Shown piece after piece: positions 36,471 through 45,958 of a stretch of DNA of 64,000 nucleotides. The stretch is from the NCBI RefSeq assembly GCF_900142935.1, contig NZ_FSRS01000002.1:35436-99435 (forward strand), in the 5' to 3' direction. A program made the translations under genes and the position numbers. Position 1 is the first letter of the stretch, and each line of letters starts with the position of its first letter. Below the pieces are notes generated by a model that was not told where the DNA came from, did not search any database, and was given only the letters and a program-made list of their open reading frames with translations. Origin of the DNA: Rhodovulum sp. ES.010 (GTDB lineage: Bacteria > Pseudomonadota > Alphaproteobacteria > Rhodobacterales > Rhodobacteraceae).

Positions 36471-37444
36471 TCACCGGCGGCGCCGGTTACGTGGGCAGCG
36501 CCTGCCTGCGCTATGTCGCGGAGCGGGGCCACGAGGTGCTGGCCTATGACAACCTGGTCCAGGGCCACGCGGCGGCGGTGGCGGACCATCCGCTGGTCGT
36601 GGGCGACATCGCCGATACCGACAAGCTGACCGCCACGCTGACGGAGTTCGGCGCCGACGCGGTCATGCATTTCGCCGCCGCCACCGATGTCGGCGAATCG
36701 GTCAAGGACCCCGAGTATCACTACCGCAACAATGTCGGCGGCACGCTGTCGCTGCTGAACGCGATGCGGGCGGCCGGGGTGCGGCGGATGCTGTTCTCCT
36801 CGACCTCCTCGGCCTACGGGCTGACCGACGAGGTGCCGATGACCGAAAAGACGCGGCTGCAGCCGATGAACCCCTATGCCGCCTCGAAGACCGCGGTGGA
36901 ATGGATGGTCCGCGATTTCGCCCATGCCTATGGCTTCGGCTACATGTTCCTGCGCTATTTCAACGCCTGCGGGGCCGATCCCGACGGCGCCCATGGCGAG
37001 GATCACCGGCCGGAGAACCACCTGATCCCGCGGGTGCTGCAGGCCGCCCTGGGGCAGCGCGAGAAGATCATGATCTTCGGCACCGATTACCCCACGCCCG
37101 ACGGCAGCTGCATCCGCGACTACGTCCACACCCGTGACCTGGCCGATGCGCATCTGCGCGCGATCGAGGCGACGACCCCCGAGACGGCCGAGGTGTTCAA
37201 TATCGGCACCGGCCAGGGCCATTCGGTCAAGGAGATCATCGCCGCCTGCGAAAAGATCACGGGCCGCGCGATCCCGCAGGAGGTGGCGCCCCGCCGGCCC
37301 GGCGATCCCACCGCGCTGGTGGCCGACCCGACCAAGCTGAAGACGGTGCTCGGCTGGGAGCCGCGCTACACCGCGATCGAGGACACGATCACCACCGCCT
37401 GGGCCTGGCATCAAGGCCACCCGGACGGCTATGGCGACCGGTGA
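36458..37444 (+). CDS. galE: UDP-glucose 4-epimerase
   Basis: 328 residues. Rossmann start ILITGGAGYVGSACLRYV, catalytic YAASKTAVEW with an upstream SSTSSAYG, and LRYFNACGADPDG are all GalE marks; RPGDPTALVADPTKLK closes the substrate pocket. It supplies UDP-galactose for the glycan. It ends the plus-strand heptose operon and is the last intact gene before the IS-rich island, so the operon may once have been longer. Confidence 0.95.
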   Translation: MRILITGGAGYVGSACLRYVAERGHEVLAYDNLVQGHAAAVADHPLVVGDIADTDKLTATLTEFGADAVMHFAAATDVGESVKDPEYHYRNNVGGTLSLLNAMRAAGVRRMLFSSTSSAYGLTDEVPMTEKTRLQPMNPYAASKTAVEWMVRDFAHAYGFGYMFLRYFNACGADPDGAHGEDHRPENHLIPRVLQAALGQREKIMIFGTDYPTPDGSCIRDYVHTRDLADAHLRAIEATTPETAEVFNIGTGQGHSVKEIIAACEKITGRAIPQEVAPRRPGDPTALVADPTKLKTVLGWEPRYTAIEDTITTAWAWHQGHPDGYGDR

Positions 37445-37657
37445 GCGCCGGCGTCTCTCGATGCCAGTCTTGCCGAAAATCTAATAGCGCTCATACCATC
37501 ATAGAAGGTGGTCGCGATTCTTTGCGAACATGGTCGGGATCCAGACCGCGTCATCCATCTCTAGGGGCAGGCCCATTAACCGGCTTGAATCACGCAGTCC
37601 GCGCAGCCTCAAGCGGATTTATGGGTCCTGATCGTACAGTGGGAGAACGCGCCCGCC

Positions 37658-37838
37658 GTGTATGGGCTGCCCAAGACGCTCTACAACCGGTTCGTCCGCT
37701 GGTCGCGCATGGGCGTGTTCGCCAGGATCTTCGTGGAGTTCGCTCGACCGGGACCGGATGGCCAGACCATCATGACCGACAGCACGTATCTCAAGGCACA
37801 CCGCACAGCGGGAAGCCTCTCAAAAGGGGGACGCGCCC
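37658..37838 (+). pseudogene. IS5-family transposase fragment
   Basis: The frame reads GLPKTLYNRFVRWSRMGVFA and then TDSTYLKAHRTAGSL, the N-terminal third of IS5-family (IS427-like) transposases. It lacks the start and is cut off about 20 bp before an IS110-like left end. Part of the IS debris between galE and ccdAB. The first 200 bases after galE (37445-37657) show no gene of their own. Confidence 0.7.
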
Positions 37839-37856
37839 ACGGGCCATCTGAACTGA

Positions 37857-38160
37857 TGCGGTGGATGCCCCCACCCAGCGGCATCTCGTATGCCATGATG
37901 GTTCCATTGGAACCGAACGGAGGGCACATCGATGACGACGACGATCAGCATGCTGGCGATCGACCTGGCGAAGGGCAGACTTCCAAGTCTGCGCAATCGG
38001 AGCGGATGGGGCGGTTCTATACAACCGCTTATTATCGCGGATCCGCCTGATGACACTTTTGGCAGAGCAGCCGGCATGCGTAGTTGCGATGGAAGCTTGC
38101 GCCACGTCGCATCACTGGGGCCGGGTGGCGCAGTCCCATGGCCATGACCCGAGCGTTTGT
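37857..38160 (+). pseudogene. IS110-family remnant (left end and broken transposase start)
   Basis: A noncoding end (GGTGGATGCCCCC near 37859) is like the one before the intact IS110 at 52859. Then comes a start MTTTISMLAIDLAKG and, after one extra base near 37980, the continuing frame FQVCAIGADGAVLYNRLL and VVAMEACATSHHWGRV. The gene is frameshifted and ends abruptly around 38160. From there to 38506 I see only further IS-like debris, including GTTGCAACAGAGCC at 38349-38362, which resembles an IS6-family end. Confidence 0.65.
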
Positions 38161-38506
38161 CCGAGAACCGGCCCGTGGTGGAAAAGACCATGGTTTGAGG
38201 CGTTTGGCGACGCAAATGACTTGACATAACAAACCTTATGCGGCTTGCGCCTGTAGGCGCAAAGCTAAAATGTCACCCCTAAGCAAAGCAGGAATGTCAC
38301 TCTCGCCGCTGGACAGAATTAGGCAGCCCGAGCGACATTTCTGGATGGTTGCAACAGAGCCCGCACGCAAATGGAGCACTGCCCTCTCAGAAGGACGCGT
38401 CAGGTTGCGTGTCTCTCAAACACCTTTGTCGCCATGCTTGCCAAGCCTTGTGATGCACCAACGAATTCCTATAATTGTTAGTGCGAACGCGTAGACGGAG
38501 GAGTTC

Positions 38507-38770
38507 ATGACCAATCTCACGATAAGAATGGACCCACAGGAAAAAGACAGATTGATGGCGTGGGCTGCGGTCAGGGGGAAGAGCGCCACCGACTACATAA
38601 AGGGACTTGTGGCTGCCGACATGGCGACTGGGAGCCCGCAGGAGCGCGCCGCTGCCTGGTTCCGCGAAAACGAAGCCGCGCTGTCTGTAGAAGCGGCTTA
38701 TATTGAAAACAAGGGTATCCCGGGATCGCATCTGGCCCTGAATCATCCTTGGCCCGATGCAGAAATTTGA
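38507..38770 (+). CDS. ccdA: CcdA-like antitoxin
   Basis: 87 residues. The N-terminus (NLTIRMDPQEKDRLMAWAAVRGKSA) is a ribbon-helix-helix DNA-binding domain; the acidic tail (AAAWFRENEAALSVEAAYIE) matches the toxin-binding part of CcdA. GGAGGAG precedes the ATG. It overlaps the toxin gene by 14 bp, the classic antitoxin-first layout, and would repress its own promoter. A post-segregational killing role fits a plasmid. Confidence 0.85.
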   Translation: MTNLTIRMDPQEKDRLMAWAAVRGKSATDYIKGLVAADMATGSPQERAAAWFRENEAALSVEAAYIENKGIPGSHLALNHPWPDAEI

Positions 38771-39056
38771 TGTCTTCAAGATCGGTGCCGACCTGTATCT
38801 GGTTGTCCAGGCCCAACACTTACTGGACCTCAACACGGTCGTTCTGGTGCCTATCTTGCCGTCAGATGCACTTCCTCCCCTGCGGCCGCTTACCATCGAC
38901 ATCCAGATCGAAGGCGATCCGTACCGCATTCGGGCGCACATGCCGCTCACCGTCGATGCACAGCTCTTGCGGCACCTGAAACCCGTCCATCAACTGTCTC
39001 CGGAGGAAGGCCAGAACGTGATGGACGGTCTCAACACGATCTTGTGGGGCCTTTAG
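38757..39056 (+). CDS. ccdB: CcdB-like toxin (gyrase poison)
   Basis: 99 residues, the usual CcdB length. FDVFKIGADLYLVVQAQHLL, then TVVLVPILPSDALPPLRPL and a C-terminal helix ending LNTILWGL match the family. The last residues (Trp-Gly-x) are the part of CcdB that contacts DNA gyrase. Intact and coupled to ccdA. Confidence 0.85.
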   Translation: MQKFDVFKIGADLYLVVQAQHLLDLNTVVLVPILPSDALPPLRPLTIDIQIEGDPYRIRAHMPLTVDAQLLRHLKPVHQLSPEEGQNVMDGLNTILWGL

Positions 39057-39189
39057 GCGGCATTCTTGCCTGCGCGGAACACTGATTTCAACATTCATGG
39101 TAAGGGGCTTGATGCCGGTGGCCCCGCCTTCGACCGGGCTATGCCTTCCTCCACCCGGGGCCACCGACCAACTAACTTGGTGTCGCTGA

Positions 39190-39627
39190 TCAGTTCAATC
39201 CGAGGACGAACCGTTCCGCCTTAATGCGGTCGAACACGTCCTGACGGAAGGCCAGGAACGCCTCGAAACGGTCAACGAGCCCCGCGAGCGCCCGCCCACG
39301 GTCGCTGTACTCGACGACTTCCTGGATGACGCCGACCGCATCGCCCTCCGGATCATCGAAGCCGATGAATTCGCGGCGCCGACCCAGTTCCTCGGCATCG
39401 CGCAAGACCCGCAGCCGTGCGACCGCCGCTTCGAATCCGCCCTCGTGGAGACGGTCGAAGACGCGCCCGTCGCGCAGCGGTGCGAGGCAGCGCTCGAGGA
39501 ATTCGACCTCCCGCGCATCGCAGCCCGGGCGCAGGGTCCGGGCAAGCAGTGCCACCTCGCGCCCGAGGCGGATCGCGTCCGCCGCGGTTTCTTCCAGTGT
39601 TTTCGATGGAGCCCGTTCGTTCTTCAT
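39190..39627 (-). CDS. Unknown small protein
   Basis: 145 residues, not recognised. Largely helical and charged (LGREVALLARTLRPGCDAREVEFLER, then RLRVLRDAEELGRRREFIGF). ATG 39627 is supported by GAGAGGGG 7 bp upstream. No signal or membrane segment. It lies 84 bp downstream of another unknown gene on the same strand, and the two probably form one transcript that belongs to the recombinase module further upstream. Confidence 0.6.
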   Translation of the reverse strand: MKNERAPSKTLEETAADAIRLGREVALLARTLRPGCDAREVEFLERCLAPLRDGRVFDRLHEGGFEAAVARLRVLRDAEELGRRREFIGFDDPEGDAVGVIQEVVEYSDRGRALAGLVDRFEAFLAFRQDVFDRIKAERFVLGLN

Positions 39628-39710
39628 GGGTTTTCCCCTCTCGTGTGACCGCGCACCATGCGTGGTCGTCAAGGTCCCGGCCCAAGGTGGGCCGGGAGGG
39701 TTGGAGAGGG

Positions 39711-40121
39711 TCAGGCTGCCAATGCACCGGCTGCGGGCAGATCGTCCTGCTTGGTGCCCCGTGCGATCTCGCCCAACAGGTCGTGGAGCGAAGCCGCGAG
39801 GCAGCAGATGTCTTCCACCACCGGGTCGGCCGGGTCGATTTCGGCGAAACATGCCGTTTCGATCCGGTCGGGATCTCCCACATGCTGCAGGGTCAGCAGT
39901 GCGTGGAGATCGACTAGGCCCTGGCGCATCCGGCGTGTCAGCTTGGTGCCGTCCCGGATCTCGCCGATCAGCGCCTCGTACCGCCGTCGTGCCGGCGTGC
40001 CGCCCAGAAGGTGGCTGGCATTGAGCAAGGCGTCTGCATGCGCGGCGATGAAGGCACGCACGACTGCCATATGCGTGCCACCGTTCGCCGTGGTGGCTGT
40101 TGTCTTTTGTCGGTGTGACAT
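39711..40121 (-). CDS. Unknown small protein
   Basis: 136 residues, not recognised. Helical; begins MSHRQKTTATTANGG, then AVVRAFIAAHADALLNASHLL and DPVVEDICCLAASLHDLL. ATG 40121 is preferred over the in-frame ATG at 40139 because GAGGAG stands 7 bp before it. Same strand as the neighbouring unknown gene and the recombinases; the 229 bp up to 40350 contain no other gene I can support. Confidence 0.6.
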   Translation of the reverse strand: MSHRQKTTATTANGGTHMAVVRAFIAAHADALLNASHLLGGTPARRRYEALIGEIRDGTKLTRRMRQGLVDLHALLTLQHVGDPDRIETACFAEIDPADPVVEDICCLAASLHDLLGEIARGTKQDDLPAAGALAA

Positions 40122-40350
40122 GTTCGGCTCCTCGGCCATACCGTCGCCCCGTGCGACGGCGTCAATCAGACCCCGGGCACCTCCTTTCTCGGGGAAGTCT
40201 CAAATCCGGTGCCTTCGATGGCAGCAGTCGGGGGGTTGATGTTGCACCGGATGGGTTTCAGGGAACGCGATGCCCTGCATCGCGCGGTCTCACCGAAGAG
40301 GCCGCGCGGGCAGGGCAGCGCGATATATCGGCATCGTTTCGGCCGCACCT

Positions 40351-41700
40351 TTACAGGCCGGGCCGCTTCCCGTTCGAGCGCGCGATGCCACGTCGCATTC
40401 GGACCCAGTCCCGGGCGGCGGCCTCGCCTTCGGTCATCGCGCGGTAGCTGTCCCCGGCCCTTCGGGTGCGGTGGCCGAGCAGGGCCTGCACCGTGGCGGC
40501 GGCGGTCTCGGGATCGTGCCAGCGCAGGTAGTCCGCAGCGATGGTTCTGACATCCTGGAGTGGGATGCCGATCACGGTCTTCACCTGTTCGCTCGGCCAG
40601 CGCGACGCGAAGCCTTCCTCGCGCAGCGTCAGCCAGTTCATGCCGACGAGCTCTTCGTAGCGCAGGAAAATGAGCCGGTCTGGCCGACCGGCGAGGATCA
40701 GGTCATCGAGAATGGCGGCGATTTCCGGCCAGAGGAGACCGAAATCCGCGTCGTTTCCGGTCTTTTCCTGCGTCCAGACCAGTTCCCAGTCGCCGCCCGG
40801 GTGGCGCCGCAGGTCATGGCCGAGCCGCCAGGCGGCGACATCCCCGGTGCGCGCCGGGGCGTTCATCGCAACGGCCAGAACCGCCGCGGTCTGCCGGGCC
40901 CGTTCTGCCGTCGCCGTCCAGCCGGGGGCGGCATCAGCGACATCGCGCAAACCGGCAATCGCCTGGGCGATCGTCTCGAAGCCACCACGCTCGACGAAGG
41001 TCCGGATGCGGTTCACCTTTTCCTTCTCTTCGAGATTTGCGAGCCGGCCGACATATGTCCGGACGCGGATCAGCCCGGCGCGGGCCGGCTTGTCGCGTCC
41101 GCCATGCTTGGCCAGAGCGTTCAGCGCATCGAGATACCCGCCGATGGTGCGCGCCGTGATGCCCTGTCCGGCGAGATCCTCGTAACAGCACCATGCCGCA
41201 TAGAACCCCGGCTCTGGCGGGGCGTCCGTTCCCGCCAGGGCGTCGGCCAGCCGGTTCAGGGACGCGATGTAGCGCCGTTTCGAACTCGTCTTGATCGGCG
41301 CCGCGCGCAGGCCGGGATAGAGCCCCCGCCAGACCTCCGGCCATCCTTGCGGGGCCTCTTTCGGCAGGGGGGACGGCCCCCTCCGGCGCGGCGCGCCTTT
41401 CCCCGGACGCCGTTCATACCACGCGCGCCGGGTCTCGCGCCCGGGGCCGAGCGCGACCCCGGGGGCGTGCTCGGTCAGGGTCGTGAGCAAGCCATGCAGC
41501 GTCGATTCCGATGTTGCCGCGGCGTCGAAGCTTGCGCGGGACGGCGCGGTCCAGTGCTCGCCCCGCTCGGCAACCATGCGGAAGAAGCGGGCGACCACGG
41601 CAGCCGCCCCCGGGCGCAGGTCGTCGCGGGCGGCCAGCATCGAGGCGCGGACAGCGGGCGGGACAGACACCAGATGGGTCTCCAGCGGAACACGGCTCAT
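40351..41700 (-). CDS. Tyrosine recombinase-like protein (second of a pair)
   Basis: 449 residues. Near the C-terminus the catalytic pattern of phage integrases can be followed: Arg in NAPARTGDVAAWRLG, Lys in WTQEKTGNDADFG, a box II in which the usual His is replaced (LQDVRTIAADYL), LLGHRTRRAGDSY with the second His and the Tyr nucleophile. The N-terminal SAM-like region is degenerate. It overlaps the upstream recombinase gene by 4 bp, so the two are made together. The replaced residue may mean reduced activity or an accessory role. Confidence 0.75.
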   Translation of the reverse strand: MSRVPLETHLVSVPPAVRASMLAARDDLRPGAAAVVARFFRMVAERGEHWTAPSRASFDAAATSESTLHGLLTTLTEHAPGVALGPGRETRRAWYERRPGKGAPRRRGPSPLPKEAPQGWPEVWRGLYPGLRAAPIKTSSKRRYIASLNRLADALAGTDAPPEPGFYAAWCCYEDLAGQGITARTIGGYLDALNALAKHGGRDKPARAGLIRVRTYVGRLANLEEKEKVNRIRTFVERGGFETIAQAIAGLRDVADAAPGWTATAERARQTAAVLAVAMNAPARTGDVAAWRLGHDLRRHPGGDWELVWTQEKTGNDADFGLLWPEIAAILDDLILAGRPDRLIFLRYEELVGMNWLTLREEGFASRWPSEQVKTVIGIPLQDVRTIAADYLRWHDPETAAATVQALLGHRTRRAGDSYRAMTEGEAAARDWVRMRRGIARSNGKRPGL

Positions 41701-43655
41701 GTCTGATGCCTCCGCTGGAGTGTCTTGAACAGCCCGGGATGCCGGGCCTGAAGCACCTTGCGCACCTGGCAGGCCGCCGCGGCACCGCTATCCCGGCCAT
41801 AATGCTTGCGGACCGTCTCTTCGGTATCCCCGAGGATGCTCGCGCATTTCGCATAATTTCCGGGCTCGATGGCCAGCCACAGGGTGGCCACGCTGTGGCG
41901 CGCCATGTGCGGCGTGAGCCGCACCCCGATCACGTCCGCCCCCTCGTCCCAGATCGCGTCCGCCGAACTCGGCGCGAGACAACCGCGCGGCAGGTTCACG
42001 CCGCGCTTCGTCAGACGAGGCCTGGCCTCGCCCGGGAAGATGTAGACGCTGTCGTCGATCCCGCGCAGCTCGATATAGCGGGCGCGCAGCTCGGTCATCC
42101 AGCGCCAGAGCACGGCCGCATCCTCGTCGACGACGTGAACGGTGACGGTCGCGTTGTTCTTGATCTCGCCGGGCGGGAAGCGGAGTTCCGCATGTTCCCG
42201 TTTCGCGATCCAGGTCAGGTTGCCCTTCGCGGTTTCACAGGACCGATGGCGCACCCGGATCAGGTTCGAGGTCCGCATCGGGCGGGACATCTGGATCGCG
42301 AACATCACCGCGGCCATGTAGAGCCGCAGCGCGCTGAGCTCGCGCGCTGCGTGCCCCGCGGCCCTGGCCGTCTCGAGCTCCGCCTCCGCCTTCCGCGCGA
42401 TCGTTGCCGGCGCGTTCACGAGCGCGGTTGCCATCGACGGGCTGTGCTGCAACTGGCGGCAATACTCATCTATCTCTTTGACAAGACCGTCCCGCCCCGG
42501 CTCGACGATGCAGGGTTTGTGAAGTTTCTGGACAAGCTTGATTGCCTTCACCAACTTCTTTGACCGCAGCCCGTGCCGCGCGATGATCCGCAGCGGGAGC
42601 AAGCGGTTATGAAGCGTCTGGGATGTCTCCGGATCCTTCAGGTCGTCGGCGGACCGTGATCGTGCGATCTGGTCCTGCGCGGCGGCGTCGATGATGTCGA
42701 ACGTCATCACGTCGGTGATTGCGCCGAGCGTCACGCGCGGGGTCCCGCGGGCCTCCGCGGCGCGCACCAGCCAGGTGACCGCGCGGCGATACTGCTCGCG
42801 CGCAACTTCGTCGTTGCCGGGGCCCTTGCCACGCTTCCGGTTTCGTTTCTCGAGCTCGCGATGGACCGCCAGCGGATCCTCTCCGGCCGCGATCCGCGCG
42901 CGGGCCTCCGCCACCATGTCTGCGGGATTGGCGATGGCGCGGCGAAAGACGGTCTCGCAGGAGTCGCGGAACGCGGCCGGAAGGCTGTCCCATGCGATGG
43001 GTGCCGCCCGGCTCGATCCCGCCGGGATGGACATCTGCGCCACGGGAAGAAACTGCGCGATGTCCGGGTGGGCATCGCGGCTCGCGACGAGATCATTCAG
43101 GAAGCGGAGCCCGACGCCGATCGACCGGCGCTTGCCGGCCCCCGCGTCCTTCATCATCCGGTCCACGACGGCCTGAACGAGCCCCTGCGGCGGAACGGGC
43201 GAGCGCGCGCGAAGGGTCTCGAGCGCGCGCACGGCGCTGACATTCCAGGTGCCGCCCTTGCCCGGGGGCGAGGCGTTGTCGGCGACATGGCCGAGCAGCC
43301 GGTCCCAGGCCGCGCGGCCCGTCACCTGCCGCGCAGGTTCGCGCGCCATGAGAAACCGCTTCAGCGCGCTCCGGACCCGGGCGTTCGACCGGTCCCGCGC
43401 CGCCAAGAGGTCCTTCGTTTTCGACACGGCGGCGAAGCTCGAGGGCGCGATCGTGCGCTCGAAATACCCGAGATCGGCCGGGATCAGCCCGGCATCCGCG
43501 TCGATCATGCCGAGACGCGCCGGCACTTTCCGGATCTCGCACAGGGTCGCGTAGGCTTCGCCGCTCGTCTCGGCCCAGGCCAGGAACTCGGACCAGTAGG
43601 GCTTGCTGTCCGCCACCGGTGTGCCGGATGTGCTGTCCAGGGGATCGTGTTTCAT
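41697..43655 (-). CDS. Large tyrosine recombinase / integrase
   Basis: 652 residues, long for the family. The C-terminal domain has Arg in MSRPMRTSNLIRVRH, LTPHMARHSVATLWLA (His-x-x-Arg) and LGDTEETVRKHYGRD with the likely Tyr nucleophile. The extra N-terminal 300 residues are helical and may bind arm sites or partner proteins. ATG 43655 has AGGAG 9 bp upstream. It is translated together with the following recombinase-like gene. Such pairs occur in integrative elements; its att site is unknown. Confidence 0.85.
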   Translation of the reverse strand: MKHDPLDSTSGTPVADSKPYWSEFLAWAETSGEAYATLCEIRKVPARLGMIDADAGLIPADLGYFERTIAPSSFAAVSKTKDLLAARDRSNARVRSALKRFLMAREPARQVTGRAAWDRLLGHVADNASPPGKGGTWNVSAVRALETLRARSPVPPQGLVQAVVDRMMKDAGAGKRRSIGVGLRFLNDLVASRDAHPDIAQFLPVAQMSIPAGSSRAAPIAWDSLPAAFRDSCETVFRRAIANPADMVAEARARIAAGEDPLAVHRELEKRNRKRGKGPGNDEVAREQYRRAVTWLVRAAEARGTPRVTLGAITDVMTFDIIDAAAQDQIARSRSADDLKDPETSQTLHNRLLPLRIIARHGLRSKKLVKAIKLVQKLHKPCIVEPGRDGLVKEIDEYCRQLQHSPSMATALVNAPATIARKAEAELETARAAGHAARELSALRLYMAAVMFAIQMSRPMRTSNLIRVRHRSCETAKGNLTWIAKREHAELRFPPGEIKNNATVTVHVVDEDAAVLWRWMTELRARYIELRGIDDSVYIFPGEARPRLTKRGVNLPRGCLAPSSADAIWDEGADVIGVRLTPHMARHSVATLWLAIEPGNYAKCASILGDTEETVRKHYGRDSGAAAACQVRKVLQARHPGLFKTLQRRHQT

Positions 43656-43746
43656 GAGGCTGTACTCCTGAAGGTCGGGGGAAGGAAAGGGCAGCGCCGG
43701 GACCGTCCGCGGCCCCCGGCAAAGGGGCGCGGACGGACCGGGCGCG

Positions 43747-43875
43747 ATGTCGGGTATTTGCACATCCTGTCGGCGATCTTCCGCGATTTGCAGGAACGGG
43801 CCGGAACAGAACGCCGATGCGTGTTCGGGGCTGTTCGTGCAAATGTCGGGAGTTTTCCGCCCCTGTCGGCGATCT
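43747..43875. repeat. Two direct copies of a bipartite motif, 96 bp apart
   Basis: ATGTCGGG, 11 variable bases, then CCTGTCGGCGATCT occurs at 43747-43779 and again at 43843-43875, exactly 96 bp apart. The surrounding 240 bp between the excisionase-like gene and the recombinase gene have no coding frame. Candidate binding sites for the recombinase or its HTH partner. Confidence 0.6.
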
Positions 43876-43896
43876 GCCTGTGCAAGCTGTGCAAGA

Positions 43897-44340
43897 TCAT
43901 GCCCTGCCCCCCTTGCAGCGGCCCGCCCGCGGACGTCGGCGTGGCTCTTCCGGGGCCTCGAAGGGCGGGAGGGTCAGGCCCTTGTGGGCCAGTATCCAGG
44001 CCCGAGCGCTGTCCTCGTCGATGCGGACATTCGTGCCGACATTGCGGGTCGGCAGCCCCTCGCCGAGCCAGCGCTCGACCGTGCGGATATCGACGCGCAC
44101 CAGCGCCGCGATATCGCAGACGGTCATCAGCGGCGCGAGGGCGCGGGCCTGTGCGGCCCCTCTAGGAAAGGGCCCCCGTTCGCAGGACCACATATCGGCG
44201 GCCCGAATCCGGTGCTCCCGGTTCAGGCGCCCCGCCGGCAGCGTTCCGTCCCTGAGCATATTGCGCACGGTCCGGGCCCCGAGTTGCCAGCGGCCGGCGA
44301 CATCCGCGACGGTGAGATACTGTTCGGCAAGCCTCTGCAT
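43897..44340 (-). CDS. Double helix-turn-helix protein (excisionase/AlpA-like)
   Basis: 147 residues with two MerR/excisionase-type HTH units: YLTVADVAGRWQLGARTVRNMLRDG and MTVCDIAALVRVDIRTVERWLGEGL. Each is followed by a short wing-like strand. A basic tail (EEPRRRPRAGRCKGGRA) ends it. It lies directly upstream of the recombinase pair on the same strand, the usual place of a directionality factor or repressor of an integrative element. Confidence 0.7.
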   Translation of the reverse strand: MQRLAEQYLTVADVAGRWQLGARTVRNMLRDGTLPAGRLNREHRIRAADMWSCERGPFPRGAAQARALAPLMTVCDIAALVRVDIRTVERWLGEGLPTRNVGTNVRIDEDSARAWILAHKGLTLPPFEAPEEPRRRPRAGRCKGGRA

Positions 44341-44565
44341 GCCGGGGAAATGCGTTCCGACCCCGCCCGCCGGAAACGTCCGGAAAGCGCCGAATCGGAA
44401 ACAGAGTGTTCCCAGGCTCTAGGAAGGGTCGTGTCGCGGAGTTGGTGGAAATTTGAGGGCGGCGTAATCTCCGGGTGAACTGACACCCACCCAACTGAAC
44501 CTCTCCGAGTTTGCCGGAGGCTGGTTACGGTTAGTTACGCGGCCATGTGACCTGCCACTGATCTT

Positions 44566-45507
44566 TCATCCAGCCGCGACCGGAGCCCGGTTGGTGTTTA
44601 CGCCAAATGGCGCGGGTTGAGCAATCGCCCGACGCGCGGAGCTCTCATCTCGCGCAGCGGGTCGGGCGATTGCGGTGGTCAGGGTCTGCGCGTAGTCAGC
44701 CGGGGTCTGATAGCCCAAGGCCGAATGGGGGCGCTCGGTGTTGTAGTCGGCGACCCAGGCGGCGATCAGGTCGCGGGCATGGGCGAGGTTACGAAACAGC
44801 GTCTCGTTCAAGAACTCGTCCCGCATCCGGCCGTTGAAGCTCTCGACAAAGCCATTCTGCATCGGCTTGCCCGGCGCGATGTAGTGCCATTCGATCCGGT
44901 TCTCGGCGCACCACTTCAGGATCGCGTTCGAGGTCAGTTCCGTCCCGTTGTCCGACACGATCATTCCCGGCTTGCCGCGACGTTCGATCAGCGCCGTCAG
45001 CTCCCGCGCGACGCGCCGGCCGGAGATCGACGTGTCCGGGATCGCGGCGAGGCATTCGCGCGTGACGTCATCGACGATGTTCAGCACCCGGAACCGCCGC
45101 CCGCACGCGAACTGGTCATGGACGAAATCCAGTGACCAACGGGCATTTGCGCGCGCCTCGACCAGGATCGGGGCGCGGGTGCCGATGGCCTTGCGCCGCG
45201 CGCGCCGCTTGCGGACGGTCAGCCCTTCCTCGCGGTAAAGCCGGTAGATACGGTTGATCCCCGAGGGCTCGCCCTCCCGCCGGAGCAGGACGAAGAGCCG
45301 CCGGTAGCCGAACCGCCGACGCTCGTTGGCAAGCTCCCGCAATCGGCCGCGCAGTTCCGTGTCGGGTGCGCGTTGCGACCGGTAGCGGATCGTCTTCCGA
45401 TCCGCGCCGGCAATCTGGCACGCCCGTCGTTCCGACAGCCCGAACCGGGCCTTCAGATGCGCGACCGCCTCGCGCTTCACGACGGGCGTCACCACTTTTT
45501 TGAAACC
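44566..45507 (-). CDS. IS3 transposase orfB (DDE integrase domain)
   Basis: About 313 residues in the -1 frame relative to orfA. Typical rve-type [13 protein letters not shown] (first Asp), [13 protein letters not shown] (second Asp) and [15 protein letters not shown] (Glu), preceded by the HTH_21 region [15 protein letters not shown]. It has no good start codon of its own and is expected to be made as an OrfAB fusion by frameshifting at the run of six A in orfA (plus-strand T run 45496-45501). Confidence 0.88.
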   Translation of the reverse strand, partial: GFKKVVTPVVKREAVAHLKARFGLSERRACQIAGADRKTIRYRSQRAPDTELRGRLRELANERRRFGYRRLFVLLRREGEPSGINRIYRLYREEGLTVRKRRARRKAIGTRAPILVEARANARWSLDFVHDQFACGRRFRVLNIVDDVTRECLAAIPDTSISGRRVARELTALIERRGKPGMIVSDNGTELTSNAILKWCAENRIEWHYIAPGKPMQNGFVESFNGRMRDEFLNETLFRNLAHARDLIAAWVADYNTERPHSALGYQTPADYAQTLTTAIARPAARDESSARRAIAQPAPFGVNTNRAPVAAG

Positions 45508-45755
45508 AGCTCGCGCATCGCGGCCAGATCCAGCATCTGCTCCGCCAGCAGCTTCTTCAACTTGGCGTTCTCGTCCTCGAGCGCCTTCAGCCGTTTGGCC
45601 TCTGACACCGTCATGCCGCCGTATTTGGCTTTCCAGTTGTAGAACGTCCCCTCCGACATGCCGTGCTTGCGGCACAGATCGGCACACTTCGCCCCGGCCT
45701 CATGCTCGGCCAGGATGCCGATAATCTGCTCTTCGCTGTATCTCGTTCGCTTCAT
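45489..45755 (-). CDS. IS3 transposase orfA (HTH)
   Basis: 88 residues: [17 protein letters not shown] and [18 protein letters not shown] form the HTH_Tnp_1 domain, then a leucine zipper ([17 protein letters not shown]). It ends just after AAAAAAG, the programmed frameshift site leading into orfB. Confidence 0.88.
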   Translation of the reverse strand: MKRTRYSEEQIIGILAEHEAGAKCADLCRKHGMSEGTFYNWKAKYGGMTVSEAKRLKALEDENAKLKKLLAEQMLDLAAMRELVSKKW

Positions 45756-45958
45756 TGTCCGTCCCCTCCTTGGGTCGGACTCTAATCGCAGGTGGAGGAA
45801 AAATCCCGTGGCAGGTCACCGGCCCTAATCGCGGGGGAAGGTCAATCCTGATGGACCAAAGGTTGCCCATGCGCTAACACTCAAAGCGGACTACTCAGGT
45901 GGGGCTGATCACTACGCGTGGAAGAGCAAACTGGGAGAAGAGAAGTCGAAGAGATAAA

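Larger units (their letters stand above)
44547..45819 (-). mobile_element. IS3-family insertion sequence, complete
   Basis: 1273 bp bounded by inverted ends beginning GTGACCTGCCAC (44547-44558) and its complement (45808-45819). It carries orfA and orfB with a slippery run between them, as expected for IS3. No clear short target duplication is seen at the flanks. An imperfect copy of one of its ends also occurs alone at 47784-47806, so another copy or a deletion existed there. Confidence 0.88.

Noticed and set aside
37932..38147. Possible novel 71-codon gene
   Set aside because: It is the frameshifted start of an IS110 transposase; the family frame resumes after one extra base.
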